This document shows positions 48,760 through 59,148 of a DNA stretch of 64,000 nt, in pieces; within the stretch, counting starts at the first letter, position 1, and every line of letters begins with the position of its first letter. The DNA is taken from assembly GCF_001586215.1 (NCBI RefSeq), contig NZ_CP014634.1, positions 1,612,001-1,676,000 of the forward strand. The letters are read 5' to 3'. The DNA is from Corynebacterium simulans. GTDB lineage: Bacteria; Actinomycetota; Actinomycetes; Mycobacteriales; Mycobacteriaceae. Made by a program: the position numbers and the translations under genes. The notes beneath the pieces are model-generated. The model was not told where the DNA came from. It saw only the letters and a list, made by a program, of their open reading frames with translations, and did not search any database.

Positions 48760-50907
48760 CTAGTCGGTGAAGACGTTAATCTTCTCGGTTGCTGGGTCGT
48801 ACTGGATGTAGCCACCCTGGAAGTCCACGCGGATTTCGCGGCCGTTGCCGGTGGAGACCTCGTCGGAGGTTGGCAGGCCGAGCTTGGTGGAGTTGTCGCC
48901 TTCGGACCAAGCCTTAGCGATCTGGCCCGTTAGGGCGTGAGTGCCGGTCTCCTCGGAAGAGAGAACGACGCCGTTTTCAAAGAGCTGGGAGACAACGCCC
49001 GCCTTGAAGTCCGGGCCGCCTACTGCGAGGCCGAGAACCGGGCCGAAGGCGTTCAGGATTGCCGTCCAGGACTGCTGCAGGCCCGGGTTGCCGGAGATCT
49101 GGACGACCTTGGAGACAATGTTTGGAATCTCCGAGGTGGTCAGGCCACCGACGACGGTCTTATTGCCGTCGACCTTCTGGCCCGAGCGAGCCAGGAAGAT
49201 GCCGACCAAGGTTGCGGCGATACCGGCAACCGCCTGGACTACTGCAACCGGCACCTGGACGCCGCCCAGGGAGGAAGTAGCGCCGTTCGTACCGGTGGTT
49301 CCACCGGTGTTTCCACCCGGATTATTGGTACCCGGCGTCGTGGTGCCGGTATTCGTCCCAGTGTTCGTGTTGGTGCCATCGTTGGATGGCAACTGCGCAC
49401 CGGAGCCGGCAGTGCCGTTCTTGATGGACTGGTATTTGCGGTAGGTCGCATTGCGGATATCGCCCCAACGTGCCACGGTGTACTGGCCTGGGCAGGCGGT
49501 GTAGTGCAGGTCATTGTGGCCGTGGAAGGTTGGAACGTGAGCAACCGCGCCTGCTGGGAAACGGGAGCCACCGAAGCCGCCGGAGACCAGGTCGGTGGAG
49601 CCCTTCGGGTTGATGTTGGAGATCGCGGCCTTCCAGCCGGCGATTTCCGCCACGGAGTTCAGCATTTGCTCCGTCGGTGCTGCGGTTTCGTAGTTACCAA
49701 TCATGGAGATGCCCCACGTGTTGGTATTGAAACCGCCAACGTGTGCGCCCTGCACGGCCTTATCGAGGCCGCCGTAACGGCCCTCGTAGATGGTGCCGTA
49801 TTTATCCACCAGTGCGTTGTATCCGATATCGCACCAGCCCAGGTTCTGCGCGTGGTACTGGTAGATTCCGCGCACCTGCGCTGCAGCATCAGCCTTGGTG
49901 TAGTTGTTGCTGCCCGCGGTGTGGTGCAGGGTCAGTGCCTTAACGCCGTCGTCGTAGTCTGGCCCCATGCAGCGCTTAGACTCGTCCGCACCCCAGCCTG
50001 CGCGGGAGACGACCTTTGGCATGCCGTCGGTGACAGCGGTCTGCTCGATAGCCTCGCCAGCCTGCGCATTGCCGTCAATGAAGACAGCCTCCATGCCCTC
50101 GGTGCTGGTGTTGTTTGCCGACGCGCCGGAATCCTGTGCGTCAGAATCCTGTGCGCCGGAATCCTTAGTGTCCATCTCCTGCACGTCAGCCACCGGCGCA
50201 ATGTCACCGACGTTGTACGGCAGCGGCGCCGGTTGCGGGTTGGCTGCTGCTTCCGCGGCCTGTTCAATCACGGACTGATTGGAGTCCTCCGCCGGTGCGG
50301 AAGCAGGCGACTGGCTTGCCGACGCCGCCGGTGCCGAGGTTTCCGGTGCCGCGGACTCTGGGGCCTGCGTACCGTCTTCTTCCACGGGGGTTTCCTCGAA
50401 GCTCTTGTCCAGGTTGGTGCCCGAGACAAGATCGACGTTGTTGATGGAAACCTGCACGTCGTTGGTGGTTCCTGTGTAAATCAGCTCGGTGCCGTTAGTG
50501 GCGTTCGGATCGTCGTTGGTATAACCCGAGTTGTCCATGTCGTACCACTGCGACCACGAACCGTCCGCCTGCTTGGCGCGCACGAAAGCGGCGACGTCAC
50601 GAGCGCCCTTCCAGGTCACGGCGAACATGGAGAAAGGCTCGTCCCGGTGGAACTGCTTGACGGCGCGGGGGCCGTCGCCTTCGCCCTGGGCAGAGATAGC
50701 AGCGTCGTCGACCACAACGGTTTCGCCGTCGCCAAAGCTCGTCGAGGCGGAAGCTACTTCGATGGGGCCGGAGCCGTTTTCTTGGGTGCGCAGCACTTGG
50801 TGGCCACCGAAGGCGGCAGCCGCAACCATCGAGACAGAGGTGACAGCAGCGATGATCGGAGTGGACCACTTCGACTTGGTAGGAACGAGACGGCGTCGTA
50901 GTTGCAC
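48760..50907 (-). CDS. PGRP-type N-acetylmuramoyl-L-alanine amidase with LGFP repeat
   Basis: 715 residues from a GTG preceded by AAGGGAG. The signal sequence (PIIAAVTSVSMVAAAAFGGH) exports it. Residues 45-165 are a beta-rich domain; a long Ala/Ser/Pro/Gln linker (about 170-290) follows. The PGRP/amidase_2 domain (about 300-490) shows LTLHHTAGSNNYTKADAAAQ, the YHAQNLGWCDIGYNALVDKY block and HVPTFHGHNDLHYTACPG. A Gly/Thr/Asn linker and LGFP-type repeats (GLPTSDEVSTGNGREIRVDF) end it. It should cut peptidoglycan stem peptides and bind the arabinogalactan layer through LGFP repeats. Confidence 0.92.
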   Translation of the reverse strand: MQLRRRLVPTKSKWSTPIIAAVTSVSMVAAAAFGGHQVLRTQENGSGPIEVASASTSFGDGETVVVDDAAISAQGEGDGPRAVKQFHRDEPFSMFAVTWKGARDVAAFVRAKQADGSWSQWYDMDNSGYTNDDPNATNGTELIYTGTTNDVQVSINNVDLVSGTNLDKSFEETPVEEDGTQAPESAAPETSAPAASASQSPASAPAEDSNQSVIEQAAEAAANPQPAPLPYNVGDIAPVADVQEMDTKDSGAQDSDAQDSGASANNTSTEGMEAVFIDGNAQAGEAIEQTAVTDGMPKVVSRAGWGADESKRCMGPDYDDGVKALTLHHTAGSNNYTKADAAAQVRGIYQYHAQNLGWCDIGYNALVDKYGTIYEGRYGGLDKAVQGAHVGGFNTNTWGISMIGNYETAAPTEQMLNSVAEIAGWKAAISNINPKGSTDLVSGGFGGSRFPAGAVAHVPTFHGHNDLHYTACPGQYTVARWGDIRNATYRKYQSIKNGTAGSGAQLPSNDGTNTNTGTNTGTTTPGTNNPGGNTGGTTGTNGATSSLGGVQVPVAVVQAVAGIAATLVGIFLARSGQKVDGNKTVVGGLTTSEIPNIVSKVVQISGNPGLQQSWTAILNAFGPVLGLAVGGPDFKAGVVSQLFENGVVLSSEETGTHALTGQIAKAWSEGDNSTKLGLPTSDEVSTGNGREIRVDFQGGYIQYDPATEKINVFTD

Positions 50908-51054
50908 GTTATCTCCCTTGAGGTTTTGCGTAACGCGTGCGGGTGGTTTAGACAGCTCAAACCGAATTACGAAAGTTAACAGTTGCGTAAAATGTTACTT
51001 ATGTTGTTTCTGTTAATTCTGTTCCGACACGCGTCAAAAGCGCATTCTTGATGA

Positions 51055-52308
<1,254 letters not shown>

Positions 52309-52321
52309 GCCGAACTTCGTC

Positions 52322-52430
52322 AACATAACACTTAACACTCAACACACCACCCAACACACCACTCAACACACCACACTATGGAGTGTTGGGTGGTGTGTTG
52401 TATGTAGTGTTGTGTAGTGTTGTGTAGGTC
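52322..52430. repeat. ACACCAC-type repeat block with 18-bp stem
   Basis: Left half: tandem CAACACACCAC units. Right half: TGTTGGGTGGTGTGTTG, then TGTAGTGT/TGTGTAGTGT units. CAACACACCACCCAACAC (52340-52357) is perfectly complementary to 52383-52400 across a 25-nt loop. It follows glf by 14 nt and lacks a T-run. Probably a repeated protein-binding site or regulatory hairpin before the AlbA_2 gene, and it may also end glf transcription. Confidence 0.7.
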
Positions 52431-52497
52431 GGGAAAATCATGATTGAACTGCGAAATTACCCCGTACTGTGAGAATTTCGGACGAGGAGTACGTGCG

Positions 52498-52550
52498 AAC
52501 ACTACACACCACACCACAGTGTGTGTAGTGTTGTGTGTAGTGTTTGAGGG
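52498..52550. repeat. second TGTGTAGTGT repeat block
   Basis: AACACTACACACCACACCAC is followed by GTGTGTGTAGTGTTGTGTGT. The same ACACTACACA/TGTGTAGTGT units as in the first block recur here in both orientations, ending 33 nt before the AlbA_2 start codon. The position over the promoter suggests an operator array. Confidence 0.65.
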
Positions 52551-52582
52551 TGTTCAGGAGCGTTGAGTGCTGATAGGGGTGA

Positions 52583-54079
52583 GTGATTGTGGTCTGGGAC
52601 GATGACCAGGCGGAGATCGCCGAGATCATTGGAAGCCTGCGATCTCAGGACACCGATACGCGCGCCGTAGAGGTCAAGGCAGCTGCGGGAGGTTTTCCTA
52701 AGAAGCTCGTTCGCTCTATCTCTGCCTTTGCTAACGGGACTGGTGGAATCATCATCTTGGGGCTGGATGAAGAAAACGGGTTCGTTACGGTACCAGGCTT
52801 TGATGCTACTGCCATGGCGGATGCTCTGGCTGGCGCATGTGCAGACCTCGTGACCCCGTCGGTTCGCGCCCAGATCGGCATTGTTGAGTGGGAGGGCGCG
52901 AGCATTGTCGTTGGCACCATTCCCGAATGTGCTCCTTTTGAGAAGCCTTGCTGGGTCGTTTCTCAGTCGAAGTATCACGGCAGCTATATCCGGGTCCATG
53001 ATGGGGACCGCGTACTAAAGCCATACGAGATCGACCGGCTGGAGGAAAACAAGACCCAGCCGGAATGGGATCTGGAGCCGGTTCCGGATGCTGACATCGA
53101 CGATCTGGATCCTGACATTGTGGCCGAGATCTTGGCCCGCGAGCGCTCCATCCATGAACGCATTTTTGGACGGTTGAGCGATGAAGAGGCGATGTTAGCG
53201 CTCCACCTGATTACCCGGAACGACAACGGAAAACTAGTGCCAACTCTGGGCGGGCTTATGGCAGCGGGCACTTACCCGCAACAGTTTTTCCCGCGGCTCA
53301 ACGTGACCTTTGCAGCATATCCCGGCACCGATAAATCGGCCGGAATGGGCAAGCAGCGCTTCCTCGACAACGAAAGTCTGGTGGGGCCCATTCCTGTGCT
53401 GGTCGCGGATGCCGTGCGGGCAGTCCGACGCAATATGCGCGTCGGAGGCGTAATCGAGGGAGTCTTCCGTAAGGACTTGCCGGACTATCCTCCGGAGGCT
53501 GTGCGTGAGGCAGTCGCTAATGCGCTTATGCACCGTGACTATTCGCCGCAGGCGCGGGGCACGCAGGTACAAGTGAACCTGTATGTCGACCGGCTGGAGA
53601 TCCTCAACCCCGGTGGTCTTTATGGAACGGTTACCGTTGATCGGTTGGGCACTGCGGGTATGTCTAGCGCGCGCAATCAGCATTTGTCTGCGTTGCTGGA
53701 GGTGACTCCTGCCGGTGACGGAGATGGGTACGTTGCGGAAAACCGTGGTACCGGATATATCGAGATTCTCGACCAACTGGAGCGGCAGCTGCTGCCGCCG
53801 CCGGTACCACGGGATTCATTAACCACATTTGAACTCACCTTTGCACGGCGAAATCCGACTACCCCGGAGCGCACCGCGGCGTTGGGTGGCGGAACCCGCG
53901 GGCGCGTGCTCGACTATCTTCGCGAACACAGGACAGCGTCCAGCCGCGAATTGGCAGGGGCTGCAGGGCTGTCCCTCAACGGCGTGCGCAGGACCATCAA
54001 CGAACTTGTTGAGGAAGGCGTCATCGTGCGCACTGAGCCGCTGAAGAGCCCGAAGCAGCACTATCGGCTGCAGGGCTAA
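52583..54079 (+). CDS. AlbA_2 (Schlafen-like) ATP-binding protein
   Basis: 498 residues from GTG 52583. An AlbA_2 domain (about 25-135) has VEVKAAAGGFPKKLVRSISAFANGTGG and SYIRVHDGDRVL. A HATPase_c_4 domain (about 290-400) follows, with EAVREAVANALMHRDYS, LEILNPGGLYGTVTV and NRGTGYIEI. A winged helix closes the protein (REHRTASSRELAGAAGLSLN). This COG2865 group includes putative regulators and helicase-like proteins that often sit in type I restriction loci. It probably binds DNA, perhaps its own TGTGTAGTGT operators. Molecular function is unproven. Confidence 0.88.
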   Translation: MIVVWDDDQAEIAEIIGSLRSQDTDTRAVEVKAAAGGFPKKLVRSISAFANGTGGIIILGLDEENGFVTVPGFDATAMADALAGACADLVTPSVRAQIGIVEWEGASIVVGTIPECAPFEKPCWVVSQSKYHGSYIRVHDGDRVLKPYEIDRLEENKTQPEWDLEPVPDADIDDLDPDIVAEILARERSIHERIFGRLSDEEAMLALHLITRNDNGKLVPTLGGLMAAGTYPQQFFPRLNVTFAAYPGTDKSAGMGKQRFLDNESLVGPIPVLVADAVRAVRRNMRVGGVIEGVFRKDLPDYPPEAVREAVANALMHRDYSPQARGTQVQVNLYVDRLEILNPGGLYGTVTVDRLGTAGMSSARNQHLSALLEVTPAGDGDGYVAENRGTGYIEILDQLERQLLPPPVPRDSLTTFELTFARRNPTTPERTAALGGGTRGRVLDYLREHRTASSRELAGAAGLSLNGVRRTINELVEEGVIVRTEPLKSPKQHYRLQG

Positions 54080-54288
54080 CCACGGCGTTCAACGTCAGCT
54101 TGTTCGCGCGCCGCCGCTGAATACTTGTAGTCGCGTAGCAACCTGCGGCCCGAGCGGCGTAGTTTCGCACGTACGTCATCGCGTACTGTCCAGTCGGTCT
54201 TTGCATCTCGACGCAGCATGGAAACGAGCTGGCGTGCGATTTCAGCAAGAACTTCGTCGTCCATGAGCTCGGTTGCGGATTCGTTACG
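54076..54288 (-). pseudogene. C-terminal remnant of type I restriction HsdR
   Basis: The open frame between stops reads NESATELMDDEVLAEIARQL, then VSMLRRDAKTDWTVRDDVRA and KLRRSGRRLLRDYKYSAAAR. The DWTVR-x-x-VRAKLR-x-x-x-RLLR-x-Y-x-Y block is the last stretch of HsdR subunits (DUF3387 end). The rest of the roughly 1,000-residue protein is absent, and a stop precedes the fragment. An ATG at 54264 would give 62 residues. It overlaps the AlbA_2 stop by 4 nt, tail to tail. The remainder of the restriction system seems to have been deleted. Confidence 0.72.
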
Positions 54289-54570
54289 TTAAATAAACTC
54301 GAGCGAAGTACCCAGCTTTTAGTCTGTTAATCGTCCTGAAGGGGGCTTAAGACTGGTTAATTAATGATAAAAGAGTGTTGCCCGAGAGTGGTTTGGTTTT
54401 TCGTGGGGATCGGGCTTCAAAAGCGTATGACTTGCTGACGTGTTCGGTCAGGTCCGGTGATAAAGCGGTACTTTGACGGTTTTGTGCGTGCCGCGGGTTG
54501 GTGTTGAAACCGGGAGCGAATCTCCGTAAGGTTAACGTTAGGTTAACAAACGGAGAATAGAAAGTAATTG

Positions 54571-55122
54571 GTGAGTACCATGACGCATCTCAATGATCAC
54601 CGCCTCGCGACCTTGCGCCAGGACCTCCACGACCTGTACGGCAACGCTCACGCTGCTGCGGAAATCGACGCCGAGGTAGACGCGGCAATCGCGCGCCATA
54701 CTGCCGGTGCAACGGTCGAAGAATTCATCCCTGTTCTGGTTGAACGTGAGGTAAAAGATTACTTCGGCGAGCACCGCCTTCACGTGCGCTTTTCCGCTGG
54801 CGCAAATCAGGCCTTGGCACAGGAAGTTGTAGAGCTCGCCAAGAAGTATGCTGGCGACGCCTTGCTTGTCGACGCCGCGGCACCCCACGAGGAAGCCGAC
54901 CCCGAAGGCCGTATGGTCGAAATGCCTGATTTCATCGTCTACCTAGGCCGCGAGATTCCGCGCGACGAGCCGGGCAAGGACATCAAGATCTGGGACATCG
55001 CAGAGGCTAACACCGAGGAAGAAAAGCGCGAGCTGCACGACGACCTCGGCGCCCGCGTGCTTTATATGTTGGGCAAGCTGGGTATCGAGCCAGTAAGCGA
55101 TAAGGCCCCTGTCGAGGCCTAA
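54571..55122 (+). CDS. ArsC/LMW-phosphatase-like protein without active-site loop
   Basis: 183 residues from GTG 54571; TTG 54568 or ATG 54580 are alternatives. Residues 1-60 are a three-helix-bundle dimerisation domain (LRQDLHDLYGNAHAAAEIDA). The rest aligns by eye with low-molecular-weight phosphatase/arsenate reductases: VRFSAGANQALAQEVVELA stands where CxHNAGRSQMAAAL should be, and DIKIWDIAEANTEEEKRELHD where the EDWxLPDP block lies. No CX5R loop and no cysteine remain, so catalysis of the normal type is excluded. Probably a regulatory or binding protein. Confidence 0.7.
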   Translation: MSTMTHLNDHRLATLRQDLHDLYGNAHAAAEIDAEVDAAIARHTAGATVEEFIPVLVEREVKDYFGEHRLHVRFSAGANQALAQEVVELAKKYAGDALLVDAAAPHEEADPEGRMVEMPDFIVYLGREIPRDEPGKDIKIWDIAEANTEEEKRELHDDLGARVLYMLGKLGIEPVSDKAPVEA

Positions 55123-55130
55123 TCTCACAA

Positions 55131-56441
55131 CTAGAAGCGATAGGCCGGTGGCAGGTTCGCAGAAATAGCGTTGTTGGACACCCAGAACTCGGCGTAGTTA
55201 TAGGGCATGTAGTGCGTGCCCATGCCTGGATGCCAATCCTGCTCGCCTAGTTGCGGCGGGACTGCCCGCTGGTGATTGAGTTCGCCGTGGGCATAAAGCC
55301 GCTCGGGCAGCGCGCCGATGATAGGACGGTAGTCGGCTAGAAGGCGCGCAAACTGTGCCGAGAAGTCCGCGCGAGAAAGATCCTTTTCCAAGATCTCAAT
55401 GCGCTCGAGAAGGGCGCTGATCGCGCTCGTCGCCGGAAGGTCTCCGCTTTCTGCCACTGCAGAAGCTCTCTGCATATCTGCTTTCAACCATCCCAACTCA
55501 GTTGACCGCGTGAGTTTTTCGCCCTTAGCCATGCGCTGGAGATCATCCAGCTGCGCCTTCGCAGTGCTGAGTCGGTGCAACTGGCGGTAACCCTGCGTAA
55601 TTGATCCGCTGTGTTGGAAAAGTAGGGAAGCGCTAGCCGAAGGATCCAACGAATCCAGTGCCACAATGTTCGGCTTTCCCCGGCGATAGTCAGCCTTGAT
55701 TTGTTCCCATTGAGCCTTGAAGGCCTCGTTAATCAGCGGGGTATTAAGTTCCGCGACGATTTTGTCGCCCTCGATGATGAACTTCGTGGCCGCTGGTAGA
55801 GCACTGCGGTTGAAGTCCAGCTGTTCGAGGAGTCGACGGGCGGTTACCCTGCGCGAATACAGAAATGAAGCCACGAGCATCGCGACCGCTAGCACTGACA
55901 TCGCGATGAAGATGCTCCAGCCCGGAAGCCGTGTAGTCGATTTGCGGTAGATAGAGGGATCGCCCGCAGCCTTGGCCGCCAAAAGCAGGCCGACGGTGTA
56001 GTTGCCGCCCCGCACCGGCGCTTCCATCTGGTCCAGAATACCGTTCAGGCGCCCGGGCTCTTCGATGGAAATCGCTTCGCACACGTCATTACTGCAACGG
56101 GCAGTCGATGACATTGGATCCAAACCAACGCCGATGAGCAGCGTTCCTTCCCTAAGACTGCGCCCATCCGTGTTTAGCAGGCCGCGGGCGTTGTCTCGCA
56201 GGTATTCCAATGCATCAGTCGATACATCCTTGTGGTTGTGCTCATAGGTGAAGTACAGAATCCGGCTTACCTCAGGAGGTAGGTCCAGTTCCTCCGATTC
56301 CTGGCGCAGAGTTGATTCATCCGAGGGCGAAAGCAGATTACCTTCATCAAAAATTTCCACCGTGGGCGTAGCGGCGTGTGCCGTTGCTGGCAGCGTCACC
56401 AGCAAGAAAGCTACGGCGAGTAGCTGGAAGAGATATTTCAT
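55131..56441 (-). CDS. DUF5129-family secreted/membrane protein
   Basis: 436 residues from ATG 56441. The signal peptide is MKYLFQLLAVAFLLVTLPAT with AHA-A as the likely cleavage site. An outside domain of about 150 residues (SEELDLPPEVSRILYFTYEH, two Cys in ARCSNDVCEAI) resembles a TPM-like fold. One helix (WSIFIAMSVLAVAMLVASFLY) crosses the membrane and a helical cytoplasmic part ends PPAYRF. DUF5129 is a corynebacterial family of unknown function next to glfT2. It is divergent from glfT2. Confidence 0.8.
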   Translation of the reverse strand: MKYLFQLLAVAFLLVTLPATAHAATPTVEIFDEGNLLSPSDESTLRQESEELDLPPEVSRILYFTYEHNHKDVSTDALEYLRDNARGLLNTDGRSLREGTLLIGVGLDPMSSTARCSNDVCEAISIEEPGRLNGILDQMEAPVRGGNYTVGLLLAAKAAGDPSIYRKSTTRLPGWSIFIAMSVLAVAMLVASFLYSRRVTARRLLEQLDFNRSALPAATKFIIEGDKIVAELNTPLINEAFKAQWEQIKADYRRGKPNIVALDSLDPSASASLLFQHSGSITQGYRQLHRLSTAKAQLDDLQRMAKGEKLTRSTELGWLKADMQRASAVAESGDLPATSAISALLERIEILEKDLSRADFSAQFARLLADYRPIIGALPERLYAHGELNHQRAVPPQLGEQDWHPGMGTHYMPYNYAEFWVSNNAISANLPPAYRF

Positions 56442-56651
56442 TAGATAAAAGAGTCCGCTCTTAAAAGATGGAGAATGCGAGCGCATTTATGGCTCTTTAG
56501 GCTCGGATCAATCGTAGTGCTCACGGCCGGATTGTATTAAATACGCGTCACTGCAGCCATGAATCCGTGTGGGAGCGAGGTTATCGGCCACAAACCACTA
56601 GGCTGTTTGACTGAATATTGTCATAAAACCGTTTGGAGAATCGAAGTAATC

Positions 56652-58631
56652 GTGACTGCCAACAATCCCTCCGCCAGCGCCGCTGGCAGCGAAACCCGCG
56701 TTTTCGAACCTGTTCAGCGAATCTTGCTGCCCAAGCGCGGCGAGCCTTTTGACGTCCGGATGCTCTACCTCATCGAGTCCGAGCAAAACCGCGAGCGCCT
56801 GAGCTGGACCAACCGCACTGCGGTGACGATTCCAGCGGGTGAAGAGGCTTCTTTCGAGACCTACTTCAACGCTTTCCCTGCTTCCTACTGGCGCCGCTGG
56901 TCCCAGCTGAAGTCCATCGTGCTCTCCCTCGAGCTCGAAGGCCAAGCCAACGTCTCCATTTACCGCTCCAAACAGGACGGTCAGCGCATCTCCGTGGCCA
57001 ACCACCTGGTCGGCAGCGGTCACCACGACTTCGAACTGCCGCTGAAGAACTTCGAAGACGGCGGCTGGCTGTGGTTCGACATCACTGCTGAAAAAGAGAC
57101 CGTTCTCTCCAACGCTGCGTGGTGCGCTCCACACGAGCCGGGCCCGCAGATTATGCCGGACGGTACGGAGATCCCGGCTTCGGAAAAGCGCGTTGCCGTG
57201 GGCATTCCTACCTTCAATCGCCCAACCGACGCCGTCGCAGCGCTGCAGGCTCTCGCCGAGGACCCAGTGGTCGACGGCATCATCGACTACGTCCTTATGC
57301 CGGACCAGGGTAACCAGCACCCGGCAGACGAGCCAGGCTACGAGCAGGCCGTCGAGCACTTCGGCCCGCGCTTCCGCGAGTTCCGGCAGGGCAACCTGGG
57401 CGGCTCCGGCGGCTACTCCCGCATCATGTACGAAGCGTTGGAGAACACCGATTCCCCGTTCATCCTCTACATGGATGATGACATCGCCATCGAGCCTGAC
57501 TCCATCCTGCGCGCAGTTCAGGCCGCGCGATACGCCGCAAAGCCGATCATCGTTGGCGGACAGATGCTGAACCTGCAGGAGCGCTCCCAGCTGCGCACCA
57601 CCGGCGAGCAGGTCAACAAGCACGACTTCATGTGGGGCGGGGCGCCGCACGCGGTCTACGACCACGACTTCGCCAAGTACCCATTGCGCGCTATTGGCGA
57701 CGCCCAGTCGCACCTCGACCCACGCAAGTACGACTCCCGCGCTTTGCACCGCCGCGTCGATGTCGAATACAACGGCTGGTGGATGTGCCTCTTCCCGCGC
57801 GTCGTAGCTGAGACCAACGGCCAGCCGCTGCCGCTGTTTATTAAGTGGGATGACACCGAGTACTCCCTGCGCGCAGCCGCTAACGGCTTCCCAACCGTGA
57901 CTTGGCCAGGCGCTGCCATCTGGCACATGGCGTGGGCGGACAAGGACGACGCCATCGATTGGCAGGCGTACTTCCACCTGCGCAACCGCCTCATCGTCGC
58001 TGCGATGTACCACGACGGCGACGTCAAGGGCATTACGAAGTCCATCTTCAAGTCCACCCTCAAGCACACGATGTGCATGGAATACTCCACCATGGCTATC
58101 CAGCTGGAAGCTATGAAGGACTTCTTGGCCGGCCCAGATCACCTCTTCGACATCCTGGAATCCTCCCTGCCGCGCATCGCGGAAATCCGCAAGAACTACT
58201 CCGATGCCGTCATCATCGAGTCTGCCGACCAACTGCCAGCTCCGACCGGCGCGCCGGGCGTACCGACCCGCAACATCGGCGGCCGCCTCGGCAAGGTCAA
58301 GAAGCTGCCATGGCTGCTGAAGTCCGCAAAGCACCTGGTCACCAAGGAAGACCGCGCGCACCACGAGGCGCCGCAGCTCAACCTCACCCCAGACGAAGCG
58401 CGCTGGTTCACCCTGTCCCGCGTGGACTCCGCAACAGTTTCCACCGCAGGTGGCACCGGCGTGGCCTTCCGCAAACGCGACCGCGATCTGGCCACCGACC
58501 TCGTCAAGCAGACCCGCGGCCTGCTCAAGGAGATCGAGGAGAACTTCGACGATCTGAAGGCGCAGTATCGCGCCGCGATGCCGGAGCTGACCTCCCGCGA
58601 ATCCTGGAAGAAGGTATTCGATGCCCAGTAA
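56652..58631 (+). CDS. glfT2: galactofuranosyltransferase GlfT2
   Basis: 659 residues from GTG 56652. An N-terminal beta-sandwich (about 20-160) precedes the GT-A domain: AVGIPTFNRPTDAVAALQ, the metal-binding YMDDDIAIEPDS, substrate residues WWMCLFPRVV, catalytic IKWDDTEYSLRA and histidine in AIWHMAWADKDD. A helical C-terminus follows. It polymerises the galactan with alternating beta-1,5 and beta-1,6 galactofuranose from UDP-Galf made by Glf. The PAP2 gene overlaps its last 11 nt. Confidence 0.97.
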   Translation: MTANNPSASAAGSETRVFEPVQRILLPKRGEPFDVRMLYLIESEQNRERLSWTNRTAVTIPAGEEASFETYFNAFPASYWRRWSQLKSIVLSLELEGQANVSIYRSKQDGQRISVANHLVGSGHHDFELPLKNFEDGGWLWFDITAEKETVLSNAAWCAPHEPGPQIMPDGTEIPASEKRVAVGIPTFNRPTDAVAALQALAEDPVVDGIIDYVLMPDQGNQHPADEPGYEQAVEHFGPRFREFRQGNLGGSGGYSRIMYEALENTDSPFILYMDDDIAIEPDSILRAVQAARYAAKPIIVGGQMLNLQERSQLRTTGEQVNKHDFMWGGAPHAVYDHDFAKYPLRAIGDAQSHLDPRKYDSRALHRRVDVEYNGWWMCLFPRVVAETNGQPLPLFIKWDDTEYSLRAAANGFPTVTWPGAAIWHMAWADKDDAIDWQAYFHLRNRLIVAAMYHDGDVKGITKSIFKSTLKHTMCMEYSTMAIQLEAMKDFLAGPDHLFDILESSLPRIAEIRKNYSDAVIIESADQLPAPTGAPGVPTRNIGGRLGKVKKLPWLLKSAKHLVTKEDRAHHEAPQLNLTPDEARWFTLSRVDSATVSTAGGTGVAFRKRDRDLATDLVKQTRGLLKEIEENFDDLKAQYRAAMPELTSRESWKKVFDAQ

Positions 58632-59148
58632 GCTTTCTGTAGCGGAATCACACGTTCTGGAAAGCATCCAGAACGCAGCTTTCGACGTCCCTGGAGTTGT
58701 ACCTGCCGCCCGCGGCCTTAGCCACTTGGGTGAGCATGCCCTGGGCTGGATGGGAACTTCCGCTCTCATGTACGTGGTCAATCGCGCGGACAAAGCGAAG
58801 GCTCGCCAGTGGGCATACGTCGGCGCGAGTGCTTTTACCGCCCATGCGGCCAGCGTTGTGTTAAAGCGCATCGTTCGCCGCAAGCGTCCCGATTACCCGT
58901 ACGTGCGTGTGGGCGTGGCAACGCCGTCTAAGCTGTCGTTTCCTTCTTCTCACTCGACGTCGACAACCGCGTTCCTCGTCGCCGTCGCGCATCTTTTGTC
59001 CACCCCAGCGCCGCTTGTCGGCGTGCCCGTGATGATGGCTTCGCGTATGGTGCTCGGAGTGCATTATCCAACGGATACCGCGGTTGGAGCTGCGATCGGC
59101 GCAGTCACCGCAGAGGCATTAACTCGCTACGAAAGGAAGACCGCGTGA
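58621..59148 (+). CDS. PAP2-family membrane phosphatase (DPPR phosphatase-like)
   Basis: 175 residues. The three acid-phosphatase motifs are KRIVRRKRPDY (KX6RP), SFPSSHSTSTT (PSxH) and SRMVLGVHYPTD (SRX5HXXXD). About four helices. Its place between glfT2 and ubiA matches mycobacterial Rv3807c, thought to dephosphorylate decaprenyl-phosphoryl-5-phosphoribose in arabinose-donor synthesis. It overlaps both neighbours and must be co-transcribed with them. Confidence 0.9.
   Translation: MPSKLSVAESHVLESIQNAAFDVPGVVPAARGLSHLGEHALGWMGTSALMYVVNRADKAKARQWAYVGASAFTAHAASVVLKRIVRRKRPDYPYVRVGVATPSKLSFPSSHSTSTTAFLVAVAHLLSTPAPLVGVPVMMASRMVLGVHYPTDTAVGAAIGAVTAEALTRYERKTA

Noticed and set aside
48937..50901. 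long plus-strand open frame antisense to the PGRP amidase
   Set aside because: Shadow of a GC-rich gene; the minus-strand product has a complete domain architecture.
52322..52550. CRISPR array
   Set aside because: Repeats are short, imperfect, adjacent and in both orientations with no regular spacers, and no cas genes are present.
56598..58883. 761-codon minus-strand open frame across glfT2
   Set aside because: Antisense shadow of a high-GC gene without domain content.
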